From: Pseudomonas frederiksbergensis
GTDB taxonomy: Bacteria > Pseudomonadota > Gammaproteobacteria > Pseudomonadales > Pseudomonadaceae
Direction of reading: 5' to 3'
Assembly: GCF_001952935.1 (NCBI RefSeq)
Contig: NZ_CP018319.1
Span: forward strand, 2,634,501-2,698,500
DNA length: 64,000 nucleotides
A program made the position numbers and the translations under genes. Below, piece after piece: positions 26,192-36,186 of this stretch (position 1 is its first letter; each line of letters begins with the position of its first letter). The notes beneath the pieces were generated by a model. The model had not been told where the DNA came from and made no database searches. It saw only the letters and a list, made by a program, of their open reading frames with translations.

Positions 26192-27133
26192 ATGTCCTCT
26201 CGCGAAATCCGCATCGCCACCCGTAAAAGTGCACTCGCCCTGTGGCAGGCCGAATACGTCAAAGCCCGTCTGGAAGAGGCCCATCCGGGTCTGCTCGTGA
26301 CGTTGGTGCCCATGGTCAGTCGCGGTGACAAGTTGCTCGACTCGCCACTGTCGAAAATCGGCGGCAAGGGCCTGTTCGTCAAAGAACTGGAAACCGCGTT
26401 GCTGGAAAACGAAGCCGACATCGCGGTGCACTCCATGAAAGACGTGCCGATGGACTTCCCTGAAGGCCTCGGTCTGTTTTGCATCTGCGAGCGCGAAGAC
26501 CCGCGCGATGCATTCGTCTCCAACACCTACACCAGCCTGGACGAATTGCCGCAAGGCAGCATCGTCGGCACCTCCAGCCTGCGCCGTCAGGCCCAGTTGC
26601 TGACCCGTCGCCCAGACCTGGAGATTCGTTTCCTGCGCGGCAACGTCAACACGCGCCTGGCCAAGCTCGATGCCGGCGAATACGACGCCATTATCCTCGC
26701 TGCTGCCGGCCTGATTCGTCTGGGCTTTGAAGATCGCATCACCTCGGCCATCAGCGTCGACGACAGTCTGCCGGCCGGTGGCCAAGGTGCGGTGGGTATC
26801 GAATGCCGCAGCATCGACAGCCAAATTCACGCGCTGTTGGCACCGCTTCACCATCAGGACACCGCCACCCGCGTGACCGCCGAACGTGCTCTCAACAAAC
26901 ATTTGAATGGTGGCTGCCAAGTGCCGATCGCCTGCTATGCCGTGCTTGAAGGCGAACAAATCTGGTTGCGCGGTCTTGTCGGAGATCCGAACGGCGGCCT
27001 GCTGCTCAGCGCCGAAGCTCGTGCGCCACGTAGCGATGCCGAAGCCCTGGGCGTGCAAGTGGCTGAAGATCTGCTGAGTCAAGGCGCCAACGACATCTTG
27101 AAAGCAGTCTACGGCGAGGCAGGTCACGAGTGA
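26192..27133 (+). CDS. hemC: Hydroxymethylbilane synthase
   Basis: 313 residues. The dipyrromethane cofactor cysteine is C242 ([13 protein letters not shown]), and the substrate-binding arginines lie in [12 protein letters not shown] and [14 protein letters not shown]. The enzyme joins four porphobilinogen molecules to hydroxymethylbilane in haem and vitamin B12 synthesis. It starts 138 bases after algR and its stop overlaps the hemD GTG, so hemC-hemD translation is coupled. Confidence 0.97.
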   Translation: MSSREIRIATRKSALALWQAEYVKARLEEAHPGLLVTLVPMVSRGDKLLDSPLSKIGGKGLFVKELETALLENEADIAVHSMKDVPMDFPEGLGLFCICEREDPRDAFVSNTYTSLDELPQGSIVGTSSLRRQAQLLTRRPDLEIRFLRGNVNTRLAKLDAGEYDAIILAAAGLIRLGFEDRITSAISVDDSLPAGGQGAVGIECRSIDSQIHALLAPLHHQDTATRVTAERALNKHLNGGCQVPIACYAVLEGEQIWLRGLVGDPNGGLLLSAEARAPRSDAEALGVQVAEDLLSQGANDILKAVYGEAGHE

Positions 27134-27897
27134 CGGCTTGGCGCCTGCTGCTGACGCGTCCCGCGGATGAGTCGGCGGCGCTGAGCGGCTTTTTGGCCGA
27201 AAAGGGGATTTTCAGCAGCAGTTTGCCGCTTTTGGAGATCGAGCCGATTCCTGCCTCTGACACAATGCGCGAGATGATTCAGGGGCTGGATCGCTATTGC
27301 GCAGTGATTGTCGTCAGCAAGCCGGCTGCCAGAATTGCCGTGGATCTGCTCGACAGGTATCGGCCGCAACCCCCTCGTTTGAAGTGGTTCAGCGTAGGCG
27401 CAGCCACCGCGCAGATCCTCGAGGAGCGCGGGTTGGACATCAGCTTTCCGGTGGAGGGCGATGACAGCGAAGCCTTGCTTGAACTTCCGCAGTTGCGCGA
27501 AGCAATCGCGCGGCCCGGTCCGCGCGTGCTGATCATGCGCGGGGAGGGCGGGCGCGAGTTGCTGGCTGAGCGTTTGCGTGAGCTTGGTGCTAGTGTCGAG
27601 TATCTGGAGTTGTACCGCCGCGACCTGCCGCAGTACCCGCCGGCAGCGCTGCCTGACCGGATCGAAGCGGAACGCTTGAACGGGCTGGTGGTCAGCAGTG
27701 GACAGGGTTTTGAGCACCTGCATCAATTGGCCGGCGATGCCTGGCCGCAGTTGTCGCGGTTGCCGTTGTTTGTTCCAAGCCCCAGGGTCGCCGAGCTGGC
27801 ACGTGCCGCCGGGGCCCAAACAGTTGTGGATTGTCGTGGCGCCAGTGCCGCGGCATTGCTGACGGCGTTACGGGAGCATCCCGGACCCGTTCTCTAA
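27130..27897 (+). CDS. hemD: Uroporphyrinogen-III synthase
   Basis: 255 residues from GTG 27130, overlapping hemC by four bases. The two Rossmann-like halves show the weakly conserved family features [33 protein letters not shown] and [12 protein letters not shown]. It closes hydroxymethylbilane with inversion of ring D. Low conservation is normal for HemD; position between hemC and hemX makes the call secure. Confidence 0.95.
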   Translation: MTAWRLLLTRPADESAALSGFLAEKGIFSSSLPLLEIEPIPASDTMREMIQGLDRYCAVIVVSKPAARIAVDLLDRYRPQPPRLKWFSVGAATAQILEERGLDISFPVEGDDSEALLELPQLREAIARPGPRVLIMRGEGGRELLAERLRELGASVEYLELYRRDLPQYPPAALPDRIEAERLNGLVVSSGQGFEHLHQLAGDAWPQLSRLPLFVPSPRVAELARAAGAQTVVDCRGASAAALLTALREHPGPVL

Positions 27898-27913
27898 TGC
27901 AAAGGATGGATAC

Positions 27914-29068
27914 GTGAGCGAAACAGCCTTGCCTAAAGATGACGTCCAGCCAGTGCTCGATGCACCGGTTGAAGCACCGGTTGAAACCGGGCCACCTGCT
28001 GCAGAGCAGCGCCGAGGCAATGGGCTGGCAATCGTCGCGCTGCTGCTGGGCGCTGCCGGTGTTGCCGTGGGCGGTTGGGGTGTCTGGCAGGTGCGTCACC
28101 TGCAAGCCAATACTCAACTGCAGTTGAGCCAGGTCCAGGCATTGAACGATCAGGCGCAGGAGCTGAAGCTCAATGAACAACGCCTGACGGCTCGCCTGGA
28201 ACAAATGCCGGCCGCCGACGAGCTCGACGCGCGCAGTCGTTTGGTCACTCAGCTTCAAGGTGATCAGCAACGCTTGAACCAACGTCTGGAAACCGTTCTG
28301 GGCGCCAGCCGCAAGGATTGGCGCCTGGCCGAGGCCGAGCATCTGCTGCGTCTGGCCAGCCTGCGTCTTTCCGCGTTGCAGGACATCAGCAGTGCCCAGG
28401 CTTTGGTCCAGGGTGCCGATGAAATTCTGCGCGAACAGAACGACCCAGGCTCTTTTGCCGCTCGCGAGCAAGTAGCCAAGACACTGGTGGCATTGCGTAG
28501 CACCCAGCAGCCGGATCGCACCGGTCTGTTCCTGCGATTGGGGGCGTTGCGCGATCAGGTGATCAGCCTCACCGAGCTGGCACCCGAGTACAAGGACCGT
28601 GGTGAATCCCTGTTGGGTCTCACTGCTGATGGCGACGGCGCCAGTCGTTGGGCGCAATGGTGGGATCAGGTCTCGCGCTACATCCGCATCGACTTCAACG
28701 CCGACAAGAATGTGCGTCCATTGCTGGCCGGGCAGAGCCTGAGCCAGGTGCGCCTGGCCCTGAGCCTGGCGCTGGAGCAGGCGCAATGGGCCGCGCTCAA
28801 CGGCCAGGCCGCGGTTTATACCCAGGCGCTGGCCGAAGCGCGGGACGTACTTAAAGGTAACTTCAACCCGGACAACCCTCAGAGCAAAGTGATGCTTGAG
28901 CAGGTTGGCGAGTTGAGCAAGCAACCGGTCACCGTCGTCACGCCAGACCTGACCGGCACGCTGAGTGCGGTTCAGGGGTATCTGGAGCGGCGTAACGTCA
29001 ACGCCGAGGACTCGATCAAACCGATGGCCAAACCTGCCGCGGACACCGTTCAGGAGGCGACGCCATGA
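27914..29068 (+). CDS. hemX: HemX (uroporphyrinogen-III C-methyltransferase-like membrane protein)
   Basis: 384 residues from GTG 27914 behind AAAGGA. A Pro/Glu-rich cytoplasmic N-terminus precedes one membrane segment (GLAIVALLLGAAGVAVGGWGVW, about residues 36-57) and a long periplasmic helical region with coiled coil (LNDQAQELKLNEQRLTARLEQ). The family was once annotated as a methyltransferase, but it lacks SAM motifs and its role is unsettled. Its stop overlaps the hemY ATG (ATGA). Confidence 0.94.
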   Translation: MSETALPKDDVQPVLDAPVEAPVETGPPAAEQRRGNGLAIVALLLGAAGVAVGGWGVWQVRHLQANTQLQLSQVQALNDQAQELKLNEQRLTARLEQMPAADELDARSRLVTQLQGDQQRLNQRLETVLGASRKDWRLAEAEHLLRLASLRLSALQDISSAQALVQGADEILREQNDPGSFAAREQVAKTLVALRSTQQPDRTGLFLRLGALRDQVISLTELAPEYKDRGESLLGLTADGDGASRWAQWWDQVSRYIRIDFNADKNVRPLLAGQSLSQVRLALSLALEQAQWAALNGQAAVYTQALAEARDVLKGNFNPDNPQSKVMLEQVGELSKQPVTVVTPDLTGTLSAVQGYLERRNVNAEDSIKPMAKPAADTVQEATP

Positions 29069-30303
29069 AACGCCTCTATGTAATCGTGTTCCTGGTGATC
29101 GCCGCTGCTGCCGCGCTGGGGCTGGCGATCGCCGAGCATTCCGGTTACGTGCTGATCGCCTACAAAAGCTTCCGTTACGAATCGAGCCTGTGGGCAACCC
29201 TGGCGTTGGTCGCTGTGCTCTGGCTGGTGTTCTGGGGCATCAAGGCGTTGATCGAACTGGTGATGACCTCCAGCGGCGTGGTCAATCCCTGGTCGCGGCG
29301 CAATCGCAGTCGCCGGGTGCAGGTGGCGATTGAACACGGTCAGCTGGATCTGGCCGAAGGTCGCTGGGCCAGTGCGCAGCGTCATCTGCATCGGGCTGCG
29401 GAAGCCGAGCGCCAGCCGCTGCTTTACTACCTCGGCGCTGCCCGGGCCGCGAACGAACAAGGGCAATACGAGGAAAGCGACAATTTGCTCGAGCGCGCTC
29501 TGGAGCGACAGCCCCAGGCAGAGTTGGCCATTGCCCTGAGTCACGCGCAACTCCAGACCGACCGCGGCGATACCGATGGCGCCCTGGTGACCTTGCAAGC
29601 CATGCACGAGCGTCATCCTCATAACGTCCAGACCTTGCGCCAGTTGCAGCGCTTGCACCAACAGCGCGGCGACTGGTCGGCCGTGATTCGCCTGCTGCCG
29701 GAGCTACGCAAGGACAAGGTCCTGCCAGCGTCCGAGCTGGCCGAACTGGAGCGCCGGGCCTGGGGGGAGAACCTGTCCCTGGCGGCGCATCAAGAAGCAG
29801 ACGGAACGGTCGGCTTGCAATCGCTCAATCGCGCCTGGCAGCAACTGACCTCAGCTCAGCGTCAGGAGCCGCAACTGGTGCTCGCTTATGCCGAGCAACT
29901 TCGGCAACTGGGGGCTCAGGTCGAGGCCGAAGAGATCCTGCGAACAGCGCTCAAACGCAACTACGACAGTCATCTGGCGCGCCTCTACGGACTCGTTCGC
30001 GGCAGCGATCCGGCCCGTCAACTGCACACCGCCGAAGGCTGGCTCAAGGATCATCCGGCCGACCCGAGCCTGCTGCTGACCCTGGGGCGCTTGTGTCTGC
30101 AAAGCAGCCTTTGGGGCAAGGCGCGGGATTATCTGGAAAGCAGCCTGCGCGTGCAGCGAAACCCGGAAGCCTGTGCGGAACTGGCGCGGCTGCTGGCGCA
30201 GCTGGGTGACACTGAACGCAGCAATCAGTTGTTCCAGGAAGGCCTGGGTTTGCTGGACGAGCGCCTGTTGGCGGCACCGTTGCCGGTTCCTGTTCACGCT
30301 TGA
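29065..30303 (+). CDS. hemY: HemY tetratricopeptide membrane protein
   Basis: 412 residues. Two membrane segments at the N-terminus (LYVIVFLVIAAAAALGLAI and SLWATLALVAVLWLVFWGI) make up the HemY_N domain; the remainder is TPR-like helical repeats (LQAMHERHPHNVQTLRQLQRLHQQRGDW). It is not the protoporphyrinogen oxidase of the same name in Bacillus. The gamma/beta-proteobacterial protein lies in the haem operon and may help coordinate haem enzymes. Its start overlaps hemX. Confidence 0.95.
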   Translation: MKRLYVIVFLVIAAAAALGLAIAEHSGYVLIAYKSFRYESSLWATLALVAVLWLVFWGIKALIELVMTSSGVVNPWSRRNRSRRVQVAIEHGQLDLAEGRWASAQRHLHRAAEAERQPLLYYLGAARAANEQGQYEESDNLLERALERQPQAELAIALSHAQLQTDRGDTDGALVTLQAMHERHPHNVQTLRQLQRLHQQRGDWSAVIRLLPELRKDKVLPASELAELERRAWGENLSLAAHQEADGTVGLQSLNRAWQQLTSAQRQEPQLVLAYAEQLRQLGAQVEAEEILRTALKRNYDSHLARLYGLVRGSDPARQLHTAEGWLKDHPADPSLLLTLGRLCLQSSLWGKARDYLESSLRVQRNPEACAELARLLAQLGDTERSNQLFQEGLGLLDERLLAAPLPVPVHA

Positions 30304-30532
30304 AGAGCGGATGACGGGTCGCTCCAAGGAGCGACCCAGCCGCCTGCAAATTGTCGGTATTTTCCCTTTGTAGTCCGTAAACGGCAAAGTCCTACAGAGG
30401 ACTACACCTAATCCTCTCGTTCCTGTCGGGAATTCCCTACACTTCTGTTGAAGTGTCCCCGCTGGCCTGCCTTGAAAGCCTGCGGCGCTTTCCTCTACCG
30501 TAACCGCCTGTCTCTACTGTTACGGAAATGCC

Positions 30533-31084
30533 ATGTCTTTGGCCTGCTCACGCTCCTTGTTTTTCATGGCTTTCATTGCAGGTGCCCTGGCCTTGGGCGT
30601 GTCCTATTACCTGGAATATGCGGTCGGCCTCAAGCCTTGCGGGTTGTGCCTGTTGCAGCGCTTTTGCCTCGCGTTGCTCACGGGTGTCTGCCTCGTGGCT
30701 TCGGTGCATGGGCCCGGCCGCTTCGGGTCTTTCCTGTATTGGGTACTCGGACTGTTTTGCAGTCTGGCGGGTACGATCACGGCATGGCGCCAGGTTTTGC
30801 TGCAGAGCGATCCCACGCATCAGCTGTTGACGTGTCCGCCTGATCTGGCGGTTCCGTACGAGGACATGCCCTGGTTTTGCCAGGTGACACAGATGTTCAA
30901 AGGGGTGGCCGAGTGCGCGGAGATTTCCTGGACACTGTTCGATCTGAGCATTCCTGAATGGAGTCTGCTGCTCTTCATGGCGATGACGATTTTAGGTATT
31001 TATCAGTTGCTGCGTCTTGCCTGGAAAGCGTGTCAGCGACCGCTCAGCGGCGGTTCGTCGCATCGGGCGCTGGCGGGTGATTAA
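30533..31084 (+). CDS. dsbH: Disulfide bond formation protein B family (DsbH)
   Basis: 183 residues with four membrane helices. The first periplasmic loop region has CGLC (KPCGLCLLQRF, near residue 36-39), and the second has Cys residues in LLTCPPD and WFCQVTQMFKGVAECAE. DsbB-like proteins re-oxidise DsbA and pass electrons to quinone. Pseudomonas carries two DsbB homologues, and this one, between hemY and algQ, is DsbH. It lies 229 bases after hemY. That gap contains an imperfect tagtcc/ggacta inverted repeat near 30372-30405 and no terminator I can see. Confidence 0.93.
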   Translation: MSLACSRSLFFMAFIAGALALGVSYYLEYAVGLKPCGLCLLQRFCLALLTGVCLVASVHGPGRFGSFLYWVLGLFCSLAGTITAWRQVLLQSDPTHQLLTCPPDLAVPYEDMPWFCQVTQMFKGVAECAEISWTLFDLSIPEWSLLLFMAMTILGIYQLLRLAWKACQRPLSGGSSHRALAGD

Positions 31085-31262
31085 ACACTTGTATGAACTT
31101 TATCTCCTGCGTACCTTGAAGCCATTGTCGCGCGGGCATAATCTGGCCCGCACGTGTCATTGGAATTATGTTGCTCGAATGACGCTCTGCCTGGCCGATA
31201 CTTGATTTTCAAGTGTGCGACGGGTGTAGGGCAGCATGACCCACAAGGGAAGAGAGATCACC

Positions 31263-31721
31263 ATGCTCGAAAGTTGTCAGAATGCTCAGGAACGTTGGGG
31301 TGGAGTGCATCTGCTGATCGATCGCTGGTTGCAGGAGCGTCACGAACTGGTTCGGGCCTATGATGCTCTCGGCGCCAAGCCTGAGGCGCTGGGTGAGAAC
31401 CGTAAGCCGTTGCAGGAATTCTGCGGCGTGCTGGTCGATTACGTGTCTGCCGGGCACTTCGAGATCTACGAACAGCTGACCGGTGAAGCCAAGGCGTTTG
31501 GTGACACTCGCGGGCTTGAGTTGGCCGAAACCATCTACCCTCGCATCGATGTCATCACCGAGAAACTGCTGGCGTTCAATGACCTGTGTGATGCAGGTCA
31601 ATGCGTGGCAGAGAAATTCAAAGAGCTGGGTGGCCTGTTGCACGAGCGCTTCGAACTGGAGGACTGTCTGATCGAAGTGTTGCACACCGCTCACAAGGAA
31701 GAAGACCCGGTTCAGGCCTGA
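31263..31721 (+). CDS. algQ: Anti-sigma-70 factor AlgQ (Rsd family)
   Basis: 152 residues from ATG 31263 ([30 protein letters not shown]), a helical bundle of the Rsd/AlgQ family. It binds region 4 of sigma-70 and shifts promoter choice; in P. aeruginosa it affects alginate and siderophore genes. Motifs include [24 protein letters not shown] start nine codons upstream is rejected as atypical. An intrinsic terminator shared with the convergent fklB follows. Confidence 0.95.
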   Translation: MLESCQNAQERWGGVHLLIDRWLQERHELVRAYDALGAKPEALGENRKPLQEFCGVLVDYVSAGHFEIYEQLTGEAKAFGDTRGLELAETIYPRIDVITEKLLAFNDLCDAGQCVAEKFKELGGLLHERFELEDCLIEVLHTAHKEEDPVQA

Positions 31722-31743
31722 ACCTCCTTCCTGCAAGACCTGC

Positions 31744-31772
31744 AAAAACGGTGCGCTATGCGCGCCGTTTTT
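31744..31772. terminator. Bidirectional terminator between algQ and fklB
   Basis: AAAAACGG-GCGC pairs with GCGC-CCGTTTTT around a tat loop. A and T runs on both sides allow it to stop both convergent transcripts. Confidence 0.88.
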
Positions 31773-31784
31773 CGTTTCCGGTAT

Positions 31785-32450
31785 TCAGCCTGTGACACCG
31801 CGCAGTTCGACTTCGAATACCAGCGGTGTGAACGGCGCAATCAGGTCGCCGGCACCCTCGGCGCCATAGGCTTCGGCCGATGGAATCACCAAGCGCCATT
31901 TCGCACCGACCGGCATTTGCTGTAACGCGCTGCGCCATCCGCTGATCACGCTGTCGAGACTGAACCACTGCGGCTGACTGTTCTGATCGAACACCGTGCC
32001 GTCGGGAAGTCGGCCGATATACAGCACCTGGACTTTGCCGTTGGGGCCGGCTTTGGCACCCGTGCCTGGCGCCAACTCGGTTAGCAATATCCCATCGGCC
32101 AGCTCACGAACGCCCGGTCTGGCTTTTTCCTCGGCGAGAAAAGCCTGCTCTTTTTCGAGGGCGATTTCGCTTTGCGGCATGCTCGGTTGCAAGGCGACCT
32201 GGGCTTCGTGCTCGGCAAGAATCTGTTCGATCTGCTCATCTTTCAGTGCCAGGGGTTTGCCTTGATAGGCTTGTTGCAAGCCTTGGATCAGCGCCTGCAG
32301 TTGCAGATCAGGAACCTCCTGGCGCAGGCGTTCGCCGAGACTTGCACCCAGGCTGTAAGAGAGATCATGAGTGTCATTTCCCTGGGTTTTTTCGGCGGCC
32401 TGGGCCACTGAAAAAAACACGCACAGAGATAAAAAAAGGTAGCGCGACAT
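31785..32450 (-). CDS. fklB: FKBP-type peptidyl-prolyl isomerase, periplasmic
   Basis: 221 residues from ATG 32450, seven bases after GGAG (an in-frame GTG lies two codons before). A signal peptide ends near VAQA. An N-terminal helical dimerisation region (LSYSLGASLGERLRQEV) is followed by the FKBP domain with VQVLYIGRLPDGTVFDQNSQPQ, VISGWRSALQQMPVGAKWRLVIPSAEAYG and a final PLVFEVELRGV. It belongs to the FklB/Mip type and acts as a periplasmic folding catalyst. It is convergent with algQ. The glycine in the usual Y-HYTG motif is altered to Y-IG, which may change ligand contact. Confidence 0.92.
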   Translation of the reverse strand: MSRYLFLSLCVFFSVAQAAEKTQGNDTHDLSYSLGASLGERLRQEVPDLQLQALIQGLQQAYQGKPLALKDEQIEQILAEHEAQVALQPSMPQSEIALEKEQAFLAEEKARPGVRELADGILLTELAPGTGAKAGPNGKVQVLYIGRLPDGTVFDQNSQPQWFSLDSVISGWRSALQQMPVGAKWRLVIPSAEAYGAEGAGDLIAPFTPLVFEVELRGVTG

Positions 32451-32642
32451 GGGCACTCTCCGACCTGAGATGCGGGGGATTATGCCAGTGTGAATGCGCT
32501 CGACGGTGAACTGGTTTTGCGCAACCGCAGAAGAATTTCAATCCGTTGCAACGCAGCGCTTTGGATACTGTCAACATGCCCTAGCGGCGGTAGCAGCAGA
32601 GGTCTAGTATGAGCCGCACCCACGTCAGCCAGGAGGTAAACC

Positions 32643-33764
32643 ATGTCGGCCACCAAGAAGCCTGTAAATACCCCGTTGCACTTACTCCAACAACTCTCGG
32701 GCAGCTTGCTCGAGCATCTGGAAAACGCTTGTTCCCAAGCCTTGGCTGATGCTGAAAAACTGCTCGCCAAACTGGAAAAGCAACGCGGAAAAGCGCAAGA
32801 AAAACTGCACAAATCCCGTACCAAATTGCAGGACGCTGCGGCGGCCGGCAAGGCCAAGGCACAAGCCAAGGCCAAGGGCGCGGTGAAGGAGCTTGAGGAC
32901 TTGCTCGATGCCCTCAAGAATCGTCAATCCGAAACTCGCAGCTACATTCTGCAACTCAAGCGCGATGCTCAAGAAAGCCTGAAACTGGCCCAGGGCGTCG
33001 GTCGTGTACAAGAGGCTGTCGGCAAGGCGTTGTCCCTGCGTTCGGCCAAGCCTGCTGCGGCTCCTGCCAAAAAAGCCGCTGCCAAACCGGCTGCTGCAAA
33101 AGCACCGGCCAAGCCTGCTGCCAAACCGGCCGCCAAAGCACCGGTGAAAGCCGCAGCAAAACCAGCAGCAAAACCTGCGGCGAAAAAACCAGTCGCTGCC
33201 AGCGCTGCGAAACCGGCGGCTAAAACAGCCGCTGCCAAACCTGCCGCCAAGCCAGCCGCTGCCAAAACAGCTGCCGCTAAACCGGCTGCAAGAACCGCTG
33301 CTGCTAAATCCGCGGTGGCGAAAACTGCAGCGACGAAAACAGCTGCCAAACCGGCTGCAAAAACTGCCGCTGCGAAACCTGCTGCCAAGCCTGCCGCGAA
33401 ATCAGTCGCGACTAAAACTGCGGCCAAGCCAGCTGCAAAACCAGCTGCAAAACCAGCTGCAAAAGCTGCAGCCAAACCGGCTGCCAAAACTGCTGCTGCA
33501 AAACCTGCCGCAGCCAAGCCAGCCACTGCTGCAAAACCTGCCGCAGCGAAACCAGTAGCCAAACCTGCCGCTGCCAAACCGGCTGCAAAACCAGCGGTGA
33601 AAAAACCCGTTGCCGCCAAGCCAGCCGCCGCGCCAGTTGCCAAGCCAGCCAACCCGGCTCCGGCAGCAACGTCTGCTTTAGCAGCGGCTACCTCGACAGC
33701 CACGCCAGCGCCAACGCCGGCCGCCGCATCGATCGCAGCAACCACCCCAACCAGCGCTTCCTAA
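32643..33764 (+). CDS. algP: Histone H1-like protein AlgP
   Basis: 373 residues. The first 125 are a helical, coiled-coil domain (LLEHLENACSQALADAEKLLAKLEKQRGKAQEKL); the remainder is a Lys/Ala/Pro repeat of KPAA and KTAA units, resembling eukaryotic histone H1 tails. AlgP binds DNA and affects algD transcription in P. aeruginosa. The repeat region is prone to slipped-strand rearrangement, and the number of units is known to vary. GGAGG precedes the ATG. Its stop overlaps the stop of the minus-strand TIGR02444 gene by four bases. Confidence 0.95.
   Translation: MSATKKPVNTPLHLLQQLSGSLLEHLENACSQALADAEKLLAKLEKQRGKAQEKLHKSRTKLQDAAAAGKAKAQAKAKGAVKELEDLLDALKNRQSETRSYILQLKRDAQESLKLAQGVGRVQEAVGKALSLRSAKPAAAPAKKAAAKPAAAKAPAKPAAKPAAKAPVKAAAKPAAKPAAKKPVAASAAKPAAKTAAAKPAAKPAAAKTAAAKPAARTAAAKSAVAKTAATKTAAKPAAKTAAAKPAAKPAAKSVATKTAAKPAAKPAAKPAAKAAAKPAAKTAAAKPAAAKPATAAKPAAAKPVAKPAAAKPAAKPAVKKPVAAKPAAAPVAKPANPAPAATSALAAATSTATPAPTPAAASIAATTPTSAS
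33050..33650 (+). repeat. Degenerate KPAA-coding tandem repeats in algP
   Basis: Short 12-bp-like units (aaaccggctgcc and variants) repeat about 40 times with synonymous and Pro/Thr changes. Perfect stretches such as the three aaaaccagctgc units near 33438-33464 are points likely to expand or contract. Confidence 0.85.
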
Positions 33765-34225
33765 GTGCCGGTTGCCGCGACGCGCAGCTGATGCAGCGCG
33801 TCGCGGTCCAGGTGGACGGCACCCGCCGCCACACCTTCCAGCCAGGCCGATAGATCGGTCGCCTCATCCTGCGGCCAACTCAACGCCAATCGATCCAGTC
33901 GCACCAACAGATGTCGCTCGGCTTGCAGCTCGAGTGCCTTCACTTGTTCGCGTAACGCATTCAGTTCGCTATCGTCAGTGGCAACGACTTTCCAATTCAC
34001 CCGCAAGGCTCGCAGCGGTTGCACCACGTCTGCGTCCCACGGCTCGGCCACGCTACGCAATTGCTGCAATCGGTGCTCGTTACAGGTGACGCCACGTTCT
34101 CCCAGCCACAGCCCGCACAGCAGCAAGCACACATTGATACCCGCCGACTGCAATTGCAGGCACGCGGGTTCAACGCCGGGACGGGCGTAAGTACTAAGGG
34201 AAAAGCTCCACAGGTCAGAGGACAT
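33761..34225 (-). CDS. TIGR02444 family protein
   Basis: 154 residues: MSSDLWSFSLSTYARPGVEPACLQLQSAGINVCLLLCGLWLGERGV opens the protein, which matches the TIGR02444 family of pseudomonads and relatives. It is helical with a Cys-rich segment at residues 33-50, and no catalytic motif is known. Its 3' end overlaps algP by four bases on the other strand. It is divergent from the ABC-F gene; only about 50 bases separate the starts, so promoters overlap. Function unknown. Confidence 0.88.
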   Translation of the reverse strand: MSSDLWSFSLSTYARPGVEPACLQLQSAGINVCLLLCGLWLGERGVTCNEHRLQQLRSVAEPWDADVVQPLRALRVNWKVVATDDSELNALREQVKALELQAERHLLVRLDRLALSWPQDEATDLSAWLEGVAAGAVHLDRDALHQLRVAATGT

Positions 34226-34275
34226 AGTGCTACTCGCGCCAGTTGCGAGCGAAGCTGGTAGACTCCGCCGCCATT

Positions 34276-36186
34276 ATGATTCGACTTCAGAACCTGACTT
34301 TACAGCGTGGCCCGCAACGTCTGCTAGAAGACGCCGAGCTGACCCTGCACGCCGGCCACAAAGCCGGCCTCATCGGTGCCAACGGCGCCGGCAAATCGAG
34401 CCTGTTCGCCTTGCTTCTGGGTGACCTGCACCCGGACTCGGGTGATTGCTTCTTGCCGGCGGACTGGCGCATCGCCCACATGCGCCAGGAGATCGACACT
34501 CTCGATCGGGTGGCGGTCGACTATGTGCTCGATGGCGACCTGCGCCTGCGCGAGGTGCAACGCGACCTCGCGGCAGCCGAAGCGGCCCATGACGGTACCG
34601 CTCAGGCCCGCCTGCACTCGGAACTCGACAGCGCCGACGGTTACACCGCCGATGCCCGGGCCCGAAAACTGCTGGCCGGCCTTGGGTTCACCAATGAACA
34701 GATGGATCGCCAGGTAGGAGATTTCTCTGGCGGTTGGCGGATGCGTCTGAACCTGGCGCAGGCTTTGATGTGCCCCTCGGACCTTCTGCTGCTCGACGAA
34801 CCGACCAACCACTTGGACCTCGACGCCATCATCTGGCTCGAAGAATGGCTCAAAAGCTATCCCGGCACCTTGATGTTGATTTCCCACGACCGGGATTTCC
34901 TCGATGCCGTGGTCGATCACGTGGCCCACGTCGATCAGCGCAAGATCACCTTGTATCGCGGTGGTTACAGCGCCTTCGAACGCGCTCGCGCCGAACGTCT
35001 GGCCCAGCAACAGCAGGCCTACGAGAAGCAGCAGGCGCAACGGGCGCACATGGAAAGCTACATCGCCCGTTTCAAGGCCCAGGCCACCAAGGCCCGTCAG
35101 GCCCAGAGCCGGATCAAGGCGCTGGAGCGGATGGAAGAGCTGTCCGCCGCCCACGTCGATTCGCCATTCGATTTTGTCTTCCGCGAATCGGTGAAAATCT
35201 CCAGCCCGTTGATTGACCTCTCCGACGCCCGACTGGGTTACGGCGAGCGCGCCGTGCTGGAGAAGGTCAAATTGCAATTGATCCCCGGTGCGCGGATCGG
35301 TTTGCTTGGCCCGAACGGTGCCGGTAAGTCGACTCTGATCAAAAACCTTGCCGGTGAACTCGAGCCGTTGTCCGGCCGACTGACCCGTGGCGAGAACACC
35401 GTCGTTGGCTACTTCGCCCAGCATCAGCTGGACTCCCTCGACTCCAAGGCCAGCCCGTTGCTGCACATGCAGCGCCTGGCGCCGACCGAGCGCGAGCAGA
35501 CGCTGCGCGACTTCCTCGGTGGTTTCGATTTCCGCGGTGCGCGGATCGATGAGCCGGTGCTGAACTTCTCCGGTGGCGAAAAGGCCCGTCTGGCGCTGGC
35601 GTTGATCGCCTGGGGCCGGCCGAACCTGTTGCTGCTCGACGAACCGACCAACCACCTGGACCTGGAAATGCGCCTGGCGCTGACCATGGCTCTTCAGGAA
35701 TTCAGTGGCGCGGTACTGGTGGTCTCCCACGATCGCCATTTGCTCAAAAGCACCACTGACAATTTCTATCTGGTGGCGGACGGCAAGGTCGAGGAATTCG
35801 ACGGCGACCTGGAAGACTACACCCGTTGGCTGGTGGACTACCGTCAGCGCAACGCCCCGGTCAGCAATACGCCGGTCAATCCGGACAAGACCGACAAGAA
35901 GGCCCAGCGCCAGGCGGCAGCCGCGTTGCGTCAGCAACTGGCACCGCACAAGCGCGAGGCTGACAAGCTCGAAGCCGAGCTGGGCAAGCTGCACGAGAAA
36001 CTGGCGAAGATCGATGCCAGCCTCGGCGACAGCGACATTTACGAGCCGGCGCGCAAAAACGATTTGCGTGATCTGCTGGCCGAACAGGCCAAGCTGAAGG
36101 TCCGTGAAGCCGAACTGGAAGAAGCCTGGATGGAAGCGCTGGAGTTGCTTGAAAGCATGCAGGCGGAGCTGGAGGCTCTGTCCTGA
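34276..36186 (+). CDS. ABC-F family ATPase (YheS-like)
   Basis: 636 residues with two ABC domains and no membrane region. Walker A motifs GANGAGKS and GPNGAGKS, signatures SGGWRM and SGGEKA, and two copies of DEPTNHLD are intact. A linker with basic helices lies between the domains, and the C-terminal part is a coiled coil (LRQQLAPHKREADKLEAELGKLHEKLAKI). ABC-F proteins act at the ribosome E site; this resembles YheS, whose role is translation quality control. The ATG at 34276 follows the family. Its stop overlaps the mscS-like gene start (TGATG). Confidence 0.95.
   Translation: MIRLQNLTLQRGPQRLLEDAELTLHAGHKAGLIGANGAGKSSLFALLLGDLHPDSGDCFLPADWRIAHMRQEIDTLDRVAVDYVLDGDLRLREVQRDLAAAEAAHDGTAQARLHSELDSADGYTADARARKLLAGLGFTNEQMDRQVGDFSGGWRMRLNLAQALMCPSDLLLLDEPTNHLDLDAIIWLEEWLKSYPGTLMLISHDRDFLDAVVDHVAHVDQRKITLYRGGYSAFERARAERLAQQQQAYEKQQAQRAHMESYIARFKAQATKARQAQSRIKALERMEELSAAHVDSPFDFVFRESVKISSPLIDLSDARLGYGERAVLEKVKLQLIPGARIGLLGPNGAGKSTLIKNLAGELEPLSGRLTRGENTVVGYFAQHQLDSLDSKASPLLHMQRLAPTEREQTLRDFLGGFDFRGARIDEPVLNFSGGEKARLALALIAWGRPNLLLLDEPTNHLDLEMRLALTMALQEFSGAVLVVSHDRHLLKSTTDNFYLVADGKVEEFDGDLEDYTRWLVDYRQRNAPVSNTPVNPDKTDKKAQRQAAAALRQQLAPHKREADKLEAELGKLHEKLAKIDASLGDSDIYEPARKNDLRDLLAEQAKLKVREAELEEAWMEALELLESMQAELEALS

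Noticed and set aside
27692..29197. 501-codon open frame antisense to hemD-hemX
   Set aside because: It crosses two certain genes and has Arg/Gln-rich shadow composition.
32969..33745. Ala/Gly/Leu-rich frame antisense to algP
   Set aside because: Results from the complement of the KPAA repeat, not a separate protein.
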